A stretch of DNA of 64,000 nt from Candidatus Cohnella colombiensis (GCA_029203125.1 CP119317.1:3348001-3412000); one strand, 5' to 3'. Positions 24,701 to 33,498 are shown, numbered from the stretch's first letter. Notes: generated by a model from the sequence alone, not told the origin. Translations and numbers: made by a program.

Positions 24701-25697
24701 TGTATTGAGTCGCAAGATTGTTAATTCTGAACGTTGCAGTATCTTTAAATGTGCTAGCATTGTATTTCACCAGCATCTGAACCCTCAATCCTGCATATTC
24801 AGGAGTGGCAGCATTATAAGTAATACCTTTTGTAATTTGTGGAACATTCTTATTGAAGATAGAATAATATACTTCAGGTGGAGTCCCACCTTCGTCACGA
24901 ATGATGTCTACAGCCGTATAGGGCCTATTCGTATCAAAGTAGTAAATATCACGAACAATATTGATGACATCCGTACCATTCGTAATTCTCAAGTTTACTG
25001 TGTTTAAACCCGGTTTGAATGTAAGTGGCGGGGAGAAGAATGAGCCGTCTTCGTATACGCTTACTCGTTGAGCCGTCGCACCGTTCAAACTGAAAGAGAT
25101 ATACGAGGCATTCAGAACGACCCCTTGAAGGGATGCCGTTTCACTCTTAATAACTGCTCGTGATCCTTCATTAATATCGAGCATCGTTGATCCGCTACGG
25201 ATTTGAATGCTTTGAACATATGGAACTTGATCAAATAGGACATAGAATGTATCGGAGCGTGTAGTCGTACCTACAACACCCGATAAAGTAATTCGGTTCA
25301 TCCCACTGAACAATGTAAGATTGTTTGCTATAAATTTATTCGTGTTTCCCGCAGTTGTATCGGCTGCAATCGCACCTGTCGTGAACCGATTATCATCCGG
25401 CTTCCATGTATCGTCGGTTTGAAGGTTCAATTGCTCGATCTTAACCGAAAGAGAGCTGCTGGCTACAGATGAGAATGTACCTGAAATCGCTAACGTACCA
25501 TTTGTCACCCGATATGCATTTGCTCGAGTCAATAGATTAGTAGTTCCAGTAATTACATATTGCGAAGTATTGCGAATTTCCATGTCATCAGGTAAAAAGT
25601 AGCTGGCAACAGCTGCATTCGTCTTCTGGACGAGGCCAGGCGGAACTAGAGTGATAACGAGCACCAAAGATAACATGACCATCAATAATTTTCTCAC
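21723..25697 (-). CDS. Large secreted SLH-domain cell-surface protein
   Basis: 1324 residues. Signal peptide (MRKLLMVMLSLVLVITLVPP, cleavage near KTNA-AVA at ~28), a long region of repeated beta domains, and three C-terminal SLH modules (~1115-1324) with canonical TRAE-like motifs ITRGE, ITREQ and LTRAE. These bind the pyruvylated cell-wall polymer expected from tagO/tagA/csaB just upstream. Segments such as LFSGMNRITLSG and FKPGLNTVNLRI recur, suggesting duplicated Big-like domains. GTG 25697 follows AAGGAGG by 7 bases. The enzymatic role, if any, is not visible; it could be a minor S-layer component or an anchor for other factors. Confidence 0.88.
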   Translation of the reverse strand: MRKLLMVMLSLVLVITLVPPGLVQKTNAAVASYFLPDDMEIRNTSQYVITGTTNLLTRANAYRVTNGTLAISGTFSSVASSSLSVKIEQLNLQTDDTWKPDDNRFTTGAIAADTTAGNTNKFIANNLTLFSGMNRITLSGVVGTTTRSDTFYVLFDQVPYVQSIQIRSGSTMLDINEGSRAVIKSETASLQGVVLNASYISFSLNGATAQRVSVYEDGSFFSPPLTFKPGLNTVNLRITNGTDVINIVRDIYYFDTNRPYTAVDIIRDEGGTPPEVYYSIFNKNVPQITKGITYNAATPEYAGLRVQMLVKYNASTFKDTATFRINNLATQYNIKDEVAATDITEQIILAQDGTPEYRLVEFTLKESGAVKYVMTHNGTDYDVLQKVNLSVSYGGDTVGFNGEFKFMPGDTVIKDIKLLPGYDPAVAGTTIANSATKPLRGADLKESTFYILVEADRPIVSVGVPGSIAASQLIAQYLPIGSQTITIDKAVAQPTDRGTNRWVYKISNIAIGQHSVQFKLGAASSSDYVANFSFLSKSYIYVSNLYDGQRYEFSSNASTTPKIDATGEFVDFNTVEAPQFFVNGTEQFTAATAPTGITPTVTLTGNKFKMDLEITQMDGPLYYGENTITIKAVNLNGAVIGGLRQELVKEIRIYITDTNVSQIKKFMPVISSLDRPPLPIKDVDDYTADEMDRIFAVTPEFTLTGDKYVTSESAYDLVLRGENATWINIYLGTTKILTYDVATKNAADNPKNYSIDFMGDEDSFILRIQNIQYDAPGSHVYKLELLNSSGSPSSVTLDVTREVASFRVLSPKATVGNTININKNFVRFDIEAEGATEVIFPGKKESAIKRVDLKNRFVYDYDGLKSGKNDIKIQIKRADTTLDRTVTVYYTPTVLVDSQYMEKLGTKHSIFDKKVQLTFPKGIVLKASSQNAQGITKQYINTKLLFGIADPKDGVVERRNDYGNIIGVHADQRSTGAATAIDIDYDVSMRFANNSETVNFTRISDIYWINGGIGEQGDRGAANYKPATNGLPPYSLEGTFSRIPAERKVIPSARGTLTLKYDSSVVDEVGHTITVFRFSDNNQWVNIGGSVNAKAGTITVPFDEFGYYKVMKLRKGFSDVTNHGWARNILNGLYSKGIMTYLRTDEFGANDLITRGEFATLIVKGLNMPLNYSGTQSFFDIVPDARTNTWDYEHIETAARAGIIAGLDEGFFGADLRITREQAATMLARALSKQITLPKNDSKLESKLAKNFLDSGSIQYYARPAVSAMNDKKIMVGAPVFLEGEKKASYNFNPKSNLTRAEAGKIVVQLLEIAKTSTFPKNLS

Positions 25698-25831
25698 TGT
25701 ATGTCCTCCTTATTCTTCTGCAAAAATCTGCAGTAACCGACAGGTAGATATATCCTTAGACGTGTCAATCCCGCAAAAGTTGTGTACTCTTGTTATCGGC
25801 TTTTTCGAGCAAATGTTTAGACGTATGGGCG

Positions 25832-25883
25832 AAAAAAAGACCCAATCCGTTGTTCTTTCCGTAGAAAGAGTAGAATTGAGTCT
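25832..25883 (-). terminator. Terminator after tagO
   Basis: On the minus strand AAAGACTCAATTC pairs with GGATTGGGTCTTT around an inner CTTTC/GAAAG stem, followed by TTTTTTT. It lies just past the tagO stop at 25890. Confidence 0.85.
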
Positions 25884-25889
25884 TTGGTC

Positions 25890-27035
25890 TTACTTGCCGC
25901 GCGATTGAGTTTGTGGCTTCATCCGTAGCCTTGCGAGCAGATCGAGGATCGGTCGCCGTGACTTGTCCACGATTCCGATTAGCTCTGCACCGATCTGCAA
26001 CAGGAACACGAGCGCACAGATAACAATGAAGGTAATCCAGTTGCCGAGACCCGTATTCGAGATCGACGATTGCACGACAGCGCATGTCCCGAAGAAAGCA
26101 GCGATCCCATAGATGATAAGTACCGTCTTGCGGTGACTAAAGCCGAGTTGCTGTAAGCAGTGATGCAGATGTCCTTTATCTGCAGCGAACAGTGGCTTCT
26201 TATGAATCCAACGACGTACGATCGCGAAAAAAGTATCCGATAATGGCACACCGATGATGAGCAACGGCGTTATAAACGATACGACTGTAATTTGCTTAAA
26301 GCCAAGCATAGATAAAATGGCTAGAGCGAATCCGAGGAAAAGAGAGCCCGAGTCACCCATAAAAATTTTCGCAGGATGGAAGTTGAAGAATAGGAATCCT
26401 ACAATACTACCTAATAGCAGTGTAGCCAGAATAACAATAGTCTCATTGCCCATCAACAAGCCCATCACGAGCATCGTCGCAACCGCTATTCCCGATACAC
26501 CAGCTGCGAGTCCGTCTAACCCATCAATCAGGTTAATGGCATTCGTTACCGCTACAATCCAAATAATGGTGAGCGGAATCCCAATCCATTCGCCTAGCGG
26601 CTGCATAGCCGAACCGAATGGAATGTTAAGTAAGTTTATTTTTACATCAAAGCCAAAGACGACGATACACGCCGCTGCGATCTGCACAACGAGCTTAAGC
26701 TTCGCGGATAAATCAAATTTGTCATCTAATGCGCCAAGAAGCACAATTAGCGTTCCACCGGTTAACAAGCCACCGATCAATCGACGATCGTAACCGCTGA
26801 GTGCACCTTCCGGTAAAAACGGCAATATAAGTAGGATGGCTACAGTAAACGAAGCATAAATCGCTACACCACCCAATCTTGGCATTACACGAGTATGAAC
26901 CTTACGTTGATTCGGAACGTCCATCGCGCCAATGCGGATCGCAAATTTCTTTACGAGTGGCGTGAAGCCTAGCGCTAGCGCCAACGCAATGACGAAAGCA
27001 GCAGTTCCGATTCCATATATCCAGCTTGCAAGCAT
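25890..27035 (-). CDS. tagO: Undecaprenyl-phosphate GlcNAc-1-phosphate transferase (TagO/WecA)
   Basis: Polytopic membrane enzyme (381 residues, about 11 segments) that starts the secondary cell-wall polymer by transferring GlcNAc-1-P to undecaprenyl phosphate. Family motifs: VPNQRKVHTRVMPRLGG, NAINLIDGLDGLAAG, MGDSGSLFLGF and the His-rich KGHLHHCLQQLGFSHRK loop. The length and the HxHH motif fit WecA/TagO rather than MraY. The start ATG 27035 follows GGGGAGAG. With tagA and csaB next door it should supply the GlcNAc-ManNAc backbone that is pyruvylated for SLH binding, as described in Paenibacillus alvei. It has its own promoter candidate. Confidence 0.94.
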   Translation of the reverse strand: MLASWIYGIGTAAFVIALALALGFTPLVKKFAIRIGAMDVPNQRKVHTRVMPRLGGVAIYASFTVAILLILPFLPEGALSGYDRRLIGGLLTGGTLIVLLGALDDKFDLSAKLKLVVQIAAACIVVFGFDVKINLLNIPFGSAMQPLGEWIGIPLTIIWIVAVTNAINLIDGLDGLAAGVSGIAVATMLVMGLLMGNETIVILATLLLGSIVGFLFFNFHPAKIFMGDSGSLFLGFALAILSMLGFKQITVVSFITPLLIIGVPLSDTFFAIVRRWIHKKPLFAADKGHLHHCLQQLGFSHRKTVLIIYGIAAFFGTCAVVQSSISNTGLGNWITFIVICALVFLLQIGAELIGIVDKSRRPILDLLARLRMKPQTQSRGK

Positions 27036-27068
27036 TTACAACTCTCCCCTTTTTGTATACCGGAATGA

Positions 27069-27098
27069 ATTATACTCCCATCCAACAGGTTTCAACAA
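27069..27098 (-). promoter_or_regulatory. Candidate promoter of tagO
   Basis: Minus-strand -10 TATAAT (27069-27074). Upstream lie TTGAAA (27090-27095, 15-bp spacer) and TTGTTG (27093-27098, 18-bp spacer); either could serve as -35. Confidence 0.45.
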
Positions 27099-27158
27099 GG
27101 CGATCTTTTGACCGTATTGGGCCAAAAAACACGAATTAGTCCATTTTCATGAAAGTTT

Positions 27159-27944
27159 TCATAACTGTTTCAACGGTTTGGAGACTTTATCTCCATCTTT
27201 AATGACTTTCAAGGCAAATTTCGGTAATACAAGCATCCTCGGAAAACGCGAAGGCTCCTGAAGCAACCGATAAAACCATTCCAAATGTAGCTTGCGAAAG
27301 ATAGCCGGTGCACGCTTCAGCTTACCCGCGACAACATCGAAGCTACCGCCAACTCCCATCACGACAGGTACACCTAGCTCATGATGATACTTTTCGATCC
27401 ACGGCTCCTGATTCATTGTTGCTCGTGCGACGAACAGCATGTCCGGATTTGCCTCGCGAATGCTCGCGATTACGGCCCCATCCTCCTGATCGGTGAAGTA
27501 GCCATCTCGTTGTCCCACAAAACGCACGCCAGGGAATTTCTTTTGCAAATTAGCACTCGCCGCATTCAATGTGTCCGCAGACGTCCCAAGCAGATACACG
27601 CTCCAACCGCGCTTATCCCCTTCGCTCAGAAGCTCATGCATCAAGTCAAAGCCCGCCACTCGCTCCTTCACTGGCTGCTTCACATGACGCGCGGCCCACA
27701 CGACCCCTGCGCCATCCGGCACGACCAGATCGGCTGTTGCTAAGGCGCGATGAAAGCCAGGGTTGTCCAATCCAACCATGAGCATAATCGGATTGCCTGT
27801 AATTACGCGATGCGGACGCCTCTCTTCAATAGCATTCGTTAAGTATGCTACCGTCTCCTGCATATCCATCTTAGAGAAGGGCACTCCGTACAACGAAACC
27901 GTTGGAAAAGGTCTCTCATTCGCGTTTGAAATTGAACTCAACAC
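27159..27944 (-). CDS. tagA: WecG/TagA/CpsF glycosyltransferase (N-acetylmannosaminyltransferase)
   Basis: GT26 enzyme of about 261 residues that adds ManNAc to lipid-linked GlcNAc. Motifs: VITGNPIMLMVGLDNPGF, LVVPDGAGVVWAAR (with the conserved catalytic-region Asp), VAGFDLMHELL and YLLGTSADTL. The C-terminal LHLEWFYRLLQEPSRFPRM segment is characteristic and mediates membrane contact in the family. The start is probably GTG 27944 (GGAAGG 5 bases upstream) or the adjacent TTG; the frame runs open to 27989 but overlaps csaB. It is 22 bases downstream of csaB. No UDP-GlcNAc 2-epimerase is in the window, so UDP-ManNAc must come from elsewhere. Confidence 0.92.
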   Translation of the reverse strand: MLSSISNANERPFPTVSLYGVPFSKMDMQETVAYLTNAIEERRPHRVITGNPIMLMVGLDNPGFHRALATADLVVPDGAGVVWAARHVKQPVKERVAGFDLMHELLSEGDKRGWSVYLLGTSADTLNAASANLQKKFPGVRFVGQRDGYFTDQEDGAVIASIREANPDMLFVARATMNQEPWIEKYHHELGVPVVMGVGGSFDVVAGKLKRAPAIFRKLHLEWFYRLLQEPSRFPRMLVLPKFALKVIKDGDKVSKPLKQL

Positions 27945-27966
27945 ATTCACCTTCCAGTTTCCACTA

Positions 27967-29139
27967 TTATTGACGCAAGTTCGACACAATTAGTTGCGCA
28001 GGCTTTCTTGCATCCCGTCTTAATTGAGAGATCGCTCCACCGCACGACTGTTGCCATTTCGATGTATTATTAATAATTTCTAATGCATGCTCCGCGAACA
28101 ACTCCGAATCAAGCTCTTCCGTCGTGCCACCTGCACGCTGTCCGAGTCTGCTCAAAAATTGATCGATCTTGGGATCATAGGAGATCCCAAGCAACGGCAC
28201 GTCCTGATTCGCTGCATAGATCAGCGAATGCAGCCGCATGCCGATGAGCAACGCGCATCGGCTAACCTCCCGCAGCATCAGCTGCGGGTCTTCGTGCGCC
28301 GGAGCCAGCTCCACGTCGCACGACAGCCGTTCCATCACATAGCGCGAGGCATCCTCGTCGCTCCCGTGATGGAACGGCAGGAAGCGCAGCCGCACGCCAC
28401 CTTGGTGGCGCCTAGCTAGCGCTTCTAGCGCAGCCGCCACGCGGTCGAGATCCGCGCGGTCGCTGCGCCAAAATCTGACGGACACCCCCACCACAGGTGT
28501 CGTGTCCGCTGCCCGCTCTTCCGGGCGATCCGCCTCCGGAAGCGCGGGCAAGCCCATGACCGGATCAGGCACTACCGCAATCCGTTGCTGTGGAACACCG
28601 TACCGGCGCAACAGCATCGCCGATTCGTCGTCGCGCACAGAAACATATGCAGCTTTTTTAAATGCCCGCGCTATAAACGGCTGAAACATCCGACGGTTCA
28701 CCGGACCGATTCCCTGTGCATACACAAAGGTCGGCTTACCGCACCATCTTGCAATTGCCATAACACCTAAATAATACGGAATCGAGCCTAATCCGGTTGC
28801 ATCCTGGAGTAAACTGCCACCGCCGCTTATTAATCCATCACTGCTTTTAATCGCACGACGCACTTCCGCAAGCTTCATCCGATGTACCGCTTCAACGCCA
28901 TATTGTTCCCTTGTCCACTCCGGATCACCAGAAAGAACGATCGGCTCGATCCGAATTCCCGCTTCTGCTCCTGCTTCAGCAAGTGCGGTCAGGATACTCT
29001 TGAGTACCGCTTCATCTCCACTATTTTTAAACCCATAATAACCTGATAAAACGAGTCGGCGAACAACAACGGCTTGTCCATTACCGCTCGGGCTTGTATG
29101 GTTTAGATTTTTCTCATTTGAATTTTCGCTCGTATTCAC
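27967..29139 (-). CDS. csaB: Polysaccharide pyruvyl transferase CsaB
   Basis: Adds a pyruvate ketal to the secondary cell-wall polymer, creating the ligand of SLH domains. About 390 residues. Recognisable features: GYYGFKNSGDEAVLKSI near the N-terminus, ISGGGSLLQDATG, FVYAQGIGPV, SVRDDESAMLLRRYG, and MRLHSLIYAANQDVPLLGISYDPK at the C-terminal nucleotide/PEP-binding region. GTG 29139 is preferred because TTGGAGG is 9 bases upstream; an earlier start at 29181 lacks an SD. Its context, between tagA and a DUF5693-type gene, is the usual one in SLH-bearing Bacilli. The coding DNA has a locally high G+C stretch around 28250-28550. Confidence 0.95.
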   Translation of the reverse strand: MNTSENSNEKNLNHTSPSGNGQAVVVRRLVLSGYYGFKNSGDEAVLKSILTALAEAGAEAGIRIEPIVLSGDPEWTREQYGVEAVHRMKLAEVRRAIKSSDGLISGGGSLLQDATGLGSIPYYLGVMAIARWCGKPTFVYAQGIGPVNRRMFQPFIARAFKKAAYVSVRDDESAMLLRRYGVPQQRIAVVPDPVMGLPALPEADRPEERAADTTPVVGVSVRFWRSDRADLDRVAAALEALARRHQGGVRLRFLPFHHGSDEDASRYVMERLSCDVELAPAHEDPQLMLREVSRCALLIGMRLHSLIYAANQDVPLLGISYDPKIDQFLSRLGQRAGGTTEELDSELFAEHALEIINNTSKWQQSCGGAISQLRRDARKPAQLIVSNLRQ

Positions 29140-29179
29140 ATTAGTCAACCTCCAAGCATCCTCAAACGTACACATCAGC

Positions 29180-29203
29180 AAATGGATTTTATACAGTTAG
29201 TTT
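29180..29203. repeat. Copy of a dispersed ACAGTTAGTT-type intergenic repeat
   Basis: AATGGATTTTATACAGTTAG resembles the 25-bp units at 58265-58452 (consensus ending CTACAGTTAGTT). It lies 40 bases upstream of csaB. Confidence 0.45.
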
Positions 29204-29219
29204 CACCCAATCGGACTAG

Positions 29220-29236
29220 ACGGTTAGACTAACCGT
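29220..29236. promoter_or_regulatory. 17-bp perfect palindrome upstream of csaB
   Basis: ACGGTTAG-A-CTAACCGT has 8-bp arms around one base, 81 bases before the csaB start. The one-base centre suits a dimeric repressor site better than an RNA hairpin. No factor can be named. Confidence 0.45.
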
Positions 29237-29293
29237 ATTTCCTCCAGCTAAATTATGCGGATTTGCCAAGTTTAACGAAAACCACATACTCTA

Positions 29294-29500
29294 ACTGCAT
29301 GTGTATGATTTTTCGTACAGAATTGCTCAATTAGTCAAATCAACTGCACATGTGTATGATTTTTAGTACAGAATTGCTCAATTAACCATATTCAACAGCA
29401 CATGTGTATGATTTTTCGTACAGAATTGCTCTATTAACCATATCAACAGCATATGTGTATGATTTTTCGTACAGAATTGCTCAATTACCCTATCAACAGC
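29294..29500. repeat. Tandem repeat, four copies of 51-52 bp, upstream of csaB
   Basis: The word GTGTATGATTTTT starts at 29301, 29352, 29404 and 29455 (periods 51, 52, 51), each followed by GTACAGAATTGCTC and ending with AACAGC or a variant. Units differ by a few bases. Nothing coding fits; the 29140-29671 gap holds only this array, the palindrome and the dispersed repeats. Confidence 0.9.
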
Positions 29501-29539
29501 TATTGTTTACATGTAAATGGCCAAAAATCGATATTTCCT

Positions 29540-29569
29540 CTAACTACCTGTACTTTTTACAGTTAAACC
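29540..29569. repeat. Copy of the dispersed TAACT...CAGTTA repeat
   Basis: TAACTACCTGTACTTTTTAC followed by AGTTAAAC is an imperfect dyad. It matches the unit at 58428-58452 apart from a 4-base insertion. Confidence 0.45.
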
Positions 29570-29632
29570 TTTTTCGTTGAATTACAAAATCGTTCAAGTT
29601 ATGAAAATACGCCCAGTCGATGTGATTTAAAT

Positions 29633-29662
29633 AAAAGGGCCGACGACCAATAGCCGCGACCC
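29633..29662 (-). terminator. Terminator after the DUF5693-type gene
   Basis: Minus-strand GGGTCGCGGC pairs with GTCGTCGGCCC (one bulge) and is followed by TTTTATTT, right after the stop at 29672. Confidence 0.75.
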
Positions 29663-29671
29663 TCATGCGCT

Positions 29672-31756
29672 TTAAGCTTCAGAGCGACGCAATAAGATGC
29701 GTCTCCAGAGCTTCTCAGCAAGTTGCCATACTACGATAACAATGATACTAATTATAACGCCCAATCCAAGTCCTAGCAGCACACGAATGCCTGAAAGGAT
29801 AACCGGCGTATGAATGTGCGCGAATGTGTCCACCATAGATAGCTGTGCAATCGTTCCTGCAATGATGAGCGCCATTGACCAGCGGTAGCGGAGTGCGAGG
29901 AAGATTCCTGCTATGAACAAGGGATGACCTAGCAAAAATTCCTTCGTCCGCGGTCGTACGCCAAACAGATTCTCGAGCATGGATCGGAATTGCAGCTCGA
30001 GTCCGGATACTTGACCCGCATTACCTGTACGCGACAAGTAATAATAGCCCGCGGCACCGGCAATACCAATCGCGACGATCCACAGCACATTAATCGGCAT
30101 TGCTAAGATCCGTTTGGCATTACCTACTGGTGACTGTCCTGAACCATACAGCAACACATAGATCGCAACCAATCCAATGGGTATCAGATGCAATGCACTA
30201 ACCCCACGGAATTGCTGAATAACTAAATTGTACGTAATATCGTTGAGCAAGGCGACGATGAATGGCACCGCAAGCAATGATAATACGGTTGTGCGTACGA
30301 ACAGCAGCGCTGTACCCCATAGACGCTTTCCAACAGACATCTCGGAGCTTGCTCTAAGCTCGTTAAGCTTTTTAACTAAGAACACAACAGCTACAGTAGG
30401 GGCAGCAATCCCGACAAATAGAGCTAGCGCTTGCTCCATAATGAAAGGTCGTAATACGTACAAGCCTGCCGCGCCTACTGCACCCACTACGAAGGAGATC
30501 GTCGTGAGTACAGGGATGAATAATCCGATCATGAGCGCAACGAGTGCAATCGCACCAAGCATGGCTAGCCCGCGTAGCACCTTTTCTTGCGGTACAGTGG
30601 TAATATCAAAGGAATGTGGATTACCTACCTTGTAGCCAAAATCCTCTAATTGTTTGACAACGCCTACTGAACCTTTATCCTCATCACCGGCTAGCACTTC
30701 CACGATCTTGTCTACAGGATGATACACTTTACCTCTAACCGTATCTCTTCCTGCGATCATATTCAGGTAGAGCAAGCGAATATTGCGATCCTTTACCGCG
30801 AGCACAAGGCGATCCTCAAGCACATCTTCCTTAAGCATCGACATTTCGGATTCACCGATTGAATGACCCCGAATGGCCTCATAGTTGATTAGCTTTGCCA
30901 ACTTGTTAATGCCTTTTTGCTGAACCTTCATATTTTCAAAAATCGTAATTCCGATTCCGCGCTCCTGCAATAGATCTGCGAAAATTCGTACGCCATCCTG
31001 GCCAGTACCTACGATCCCGTCTGATTCTTCCGGTTCATCAAGATCAGTCACTTTTTCATTAAAGCCTGTGACTGCATCGCCATCGAACAGTACCCAGGTT
31101 ACGCCAAGCTCTTCGAACGACTTCACCCAGTGTGCAACTTCCTCTGCATCGAACGGCTCGAACCGATTTGAAAGACGGGGAATGACGTTAAACCCTTGTT
31201 CCTTCAACGCTTTCATTGCGATCGGATTAGGCTGCATTGGACGAATCATTGCATCTTCGTATGCCATCCCAAGGCTAAGACCATGATATCCGTCTACTGA
31301 CCAGTCTTTAATATCTGCACCGTGATACGTGAATGCCCATTCGATGATCGGACGTAAAATGCTTTCATGTGCCGGGTTATTAAACACAACATAAGTGCGA
31401 TTATCTTCAGGTGGCGACACTTTACCTGTCAACATACTCCCATTCGTCGCGTTGTACACATTAATCTCGCCCGCCCATACAAGCTCCTCGAGTGTACTTT
31501 CAAACACAGCTGCACTATTTGCTCCTGCTTCCTTGAGCTTATCAAGCTGCTCTTGCACAAACTGCTGCGGGTATAGCTGCGTCGAGCTGACCTGCTCTAA
31601 ATCACGATAGTCAATTACGATTGCGACTTCCTTGTCTGATGCCTCGGTCTCAGCTCTCGCATACATAACCGGTAGAGCTGCGATCACACCTACGATTACG
31701 ACCCACCACAACCATCGGGAGAGCCGCTTATCCCATCCACTTAACCACTGAGACAC
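29672..31756 (-). CDS. DUF5693-type membrane protein
   Basis: About 694 residues. One N-terminal membrane segment (LWWVVIVGVIAALPVMYARA), an extracytoplasmic domain of ~360 residues (VAIVIDYRDLEQ, VIPRLSNRFEPF, WVLFDGDAV), then a C-terminal half with about ten hydrophobic segments. The soluble part has a barrel-like pattern, but no catalytic residues can be assigned. Proteins of this architecture are regularly found beside csaB in Bacilli, so a role in assembly, export or modification of the SLH-binding polymer is likely but unproven. GTG 31756 is favoured over the GTG at 31765 because AAGGAG lies 8 bases before it. Confidence 0.8.
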   Translation of the reverse strand: MSQWLSGWDKRLSRWLWWVVIVGVIAALPVMYARAETEASDKEVAIVIDYRDLEQVSSTQLYPQQFVQEQLDKLKEAGANSAAVFESTLEELVWAGEINVYNATNGSMLTGKVSPPEDNRTYVVFNNPAHESILRPIIEWAFTYHGADIKDWSVDGYHGLSLGMAYEDAMIRPMQPNPIAMKALKEQGFNVIPRLSNRFEPFDAEEVAHWVKSFEELGVTWVLFDGDAVTGFNEKVTDLDEPEESDGIVGTGQDGVRIFADLLQERGIGITIFENMKVQQKGINKLAKLINYEAIRGHSIGESEMSMLKEDVLEDRLVLAVKDRNIRLLYLNMIAGRDTVRGKVYHPVDKIVEVLAGDEDKGSVGVVKQLEDFGYKVGNPHSFDITTVPQEKVLRGLAMLGAIALVALMIGLFIPVLTTISFVVGAVGAAGLYVLRPFIMEQALALFVGIAAPTVAVVFLVKKLNELRASSEMSVGKRLWGTALLFVRTTVLSLLAVPFIVALLNDITYNLVIQQFRGVSALHLIPIGLVAIYVLLYGSGQSPVGNAKRILAMPINVLWIVAIGIAGAAGYYYLSRTGNAGQVSGLELQFRSMLENLFGVRPRTKEFLLGHPLFIAGIFLALRYRWSMALIIAGTIAQLSMVDTFAHIHTPVILSGIRVLLGLGLGVIISIIVIVVWQLAEKLWRRILLRRSEA

Positions 31757-31773
31757 AATTGTCACTCCTTCTA

Positions 31774-33474
31774 TTATGCCAAGGAATCCACTCTTGACAT
31801 TACAGCTGTTACCAACTGCTTCAATGCAGCTGATGCGCCTTCAATGTCCGTTCCACGTACTGCAAAATAAACCTTGAGCTTCGGCTCGGTACCTGAAGGA
31901 CGCAAGCAGAACCATGAACCATCTGCGAGCATATACTTCAACACATTTTCCGCAGGTAGTCCATCTAAGCCCTTCGCATAATCCAATGAACGCTCAACAA
32001 GTACGCCCCCGATTTCTGCAGGTGAATTCTCACGCCAATCCTGCATGATCGTCGCAATCTTTTCCAGTCCATCCTTGCCCTTCAACGTACGTGACTCTAG
32101 CTTTTCCAAATACGTACCATGCTTTGCATAAAGCTCAAGCAATACATCGTATAAAGTCTTCCCTTGTGTCTTATAGTAAGCGGCCGCTTCACAGATGAGC
32201 AACGAAGCAACTACCGCATCTTTGTCCCGTGCATACTTACCCGTTAGATAACCATAGCTCTCTTCATAACCAAAAGCGAAGTGATGCGAGCCTGTGCGTT
32301 CGAATTGCGTAATTAACTCTCCGATATATTTGAAGCCTGTTAATGTATTGAACACCGTACAACCGTAGGTCTTCGCAATATCTGCACCCATTTCACTTGT
32401 AACAATCGTCTTAATTACCGCAGCATTCGCTGGGAGTACCCCTTGCTCCTGCTGTTTCGAAAGCAAGTATTCAATCATTAAGGCTCCCGATTGATTACCA
32501 GAAAGGACAACATATTGCCCTTGCTCGTTTTTCACCACTGCGCCCATACGGTCGCAATCGGGGTCGGTTCCGATAATAATATCGGCGCTCACTTGGTCGG
32601 CAAGCTTAATTGCAAGCGTGAACGCTTCTTGCTCCTCTGGGTTTGGTGACTTCACAGTCGGGAACATTCCATCCGGCTTTTCTTGCTCGGGTACGACATG
32701 CACATTAGTGAAACCCGCTTGTGAGAGTACGCTACGAATAGGAAGATTACCTGCACCATGAAGCGGTGTAAACACGACGTTTAACACTGCACCCGCTCCA
32801 GCTTTAATGATTTGCGGTTGTACGGTTTGTGCCACAACAGTGTCAATGTAACGCTGGTCGGCATCTTCTCCGAGCCAAACGATTAATCCTTGCTGCTCTG
32901 CTTCAGCTTGTGTTAGACGCTTCACTTGGTCGAACGAAGCGATGTCACGGATGTGTGCGATCACTTGCTCCGCTTGATGAGGTACAAGCTGTCCCCCATC
33001 AGCGCCATAAACTTTATAACCGTTATATTCTGGTGGATTATGGCTGGCTGTAACTACGATACCGCCTGTTGCTTGCAGGTCACGCACTGCAAATGATAGC
33101 TGAGGAGTTGGACGAAGGGAGTGGAATACGTATGTACGAATACCATTAGCCGCAAGTACACACGCAGCTTCAAGGGTGAATACATCTGAGTTTTGTCTGG
33201 AATCGTGAGCAATTACGACAGAGGGGTGATCTGCTTGCCCCAATAGGAAGTTGGCGAAGCCTTGGGTTGCTTTGCCTATGACGTATCGGTTCATACGGTT
33301 CGTACCAGCGCCCATCACACCACGCAAGCCACCCGTCCCGAACTCTAGTTCACGAAAGAAACGATCTTCAATCTCATTCGATTGTCCCACAAGTGACCGT
33401 AACTCCTCCTTCGTTACCTCATCCACATTAACATCATCCAGCCAATCCTGATAAACCTCCACAGCCGTTTTCAT
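31774..33474 (-). CDS. pgcA: Alpha-phosphoglucomutase / phosphomannomutase
   Basis: Interconverts glucose-6-phosphate and glucose-1-phosphate, feeding dTDP- and UDP-sugar synthesis. 566 residues, the PgcA-like length in Bacilli. All four family motifs are present: phosphoserine loop TASHNPPEYNGYKVYG, metal loop GTDPDCDRMG, sugar-specificity loop GYEESYGYL and phosphate-binding RPSGTEPKLKVY. It is placed 17 bases upstream of the DUF5693-type gene. Its product is the substrate of RmlA at the far end of the locus, linking this part to rhamnose supply. Possible PMM activity cannot be excluded. Confidence 0.94.
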   Translation of the reverse strand: MKTAVEVYQDWLDDVNVDEVTKEELRSLVGQSNEIEDRFFRELEFGTGGLRGVMGAGTNRMNRYVIGKATQGFANFLLGQADHPSVVIAHDSRQNSDVFTLEAACVLAANGIRTYVFHSLRPTPQLSFAVRDLQATGGIVVTASHNPPEYNGYKVYGADGGQLVPHQAEQVIAHIRDIASFDQVKRLTQAEAEQQGLIVWLGEDADQRYIDTVVAQTVQPQIIKAGAGAVLNVVFTPLHGAGNLPIRSVLSQAGFTNVHVVPEQEKPDGMFPTVKSPNPEEQEAFTLAIKLADQVSADIIIGTDPDCDRMGAVVKNEQGQYVVLSGNQSGALMIEYLLSKQQEQGVLPANAAVIKTIVTSEMGADIAKTYGCTVFNTLTGFKYIGELITQFERTGSHHFAFGYEESYGYLTGKYARDKDAVVASLLICEAAAYYKTQGKTLYDVLLELYAKHGTYLEKLESRTLKGKDGLEKIATIMQDWRENSPAEIGGVLVERSLDYAKGLDGLPAENVLKYMLADGSWFCLRPSGTEPKLKVYFAVRGTDIEGASAALKQLVTAVMSRVDSLA

Positions 33475-33498
33475 CCACTTCTCTCCCTCTCTCTTTGA

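Noticed and set aside
29294..29500. CRISPR array considered for the 51-52-bp repeats
   Set aside because: The units are head-to-tail tandem copies without unique spacers, and no cas gene is present. The same applies to the 41683-41804 array.
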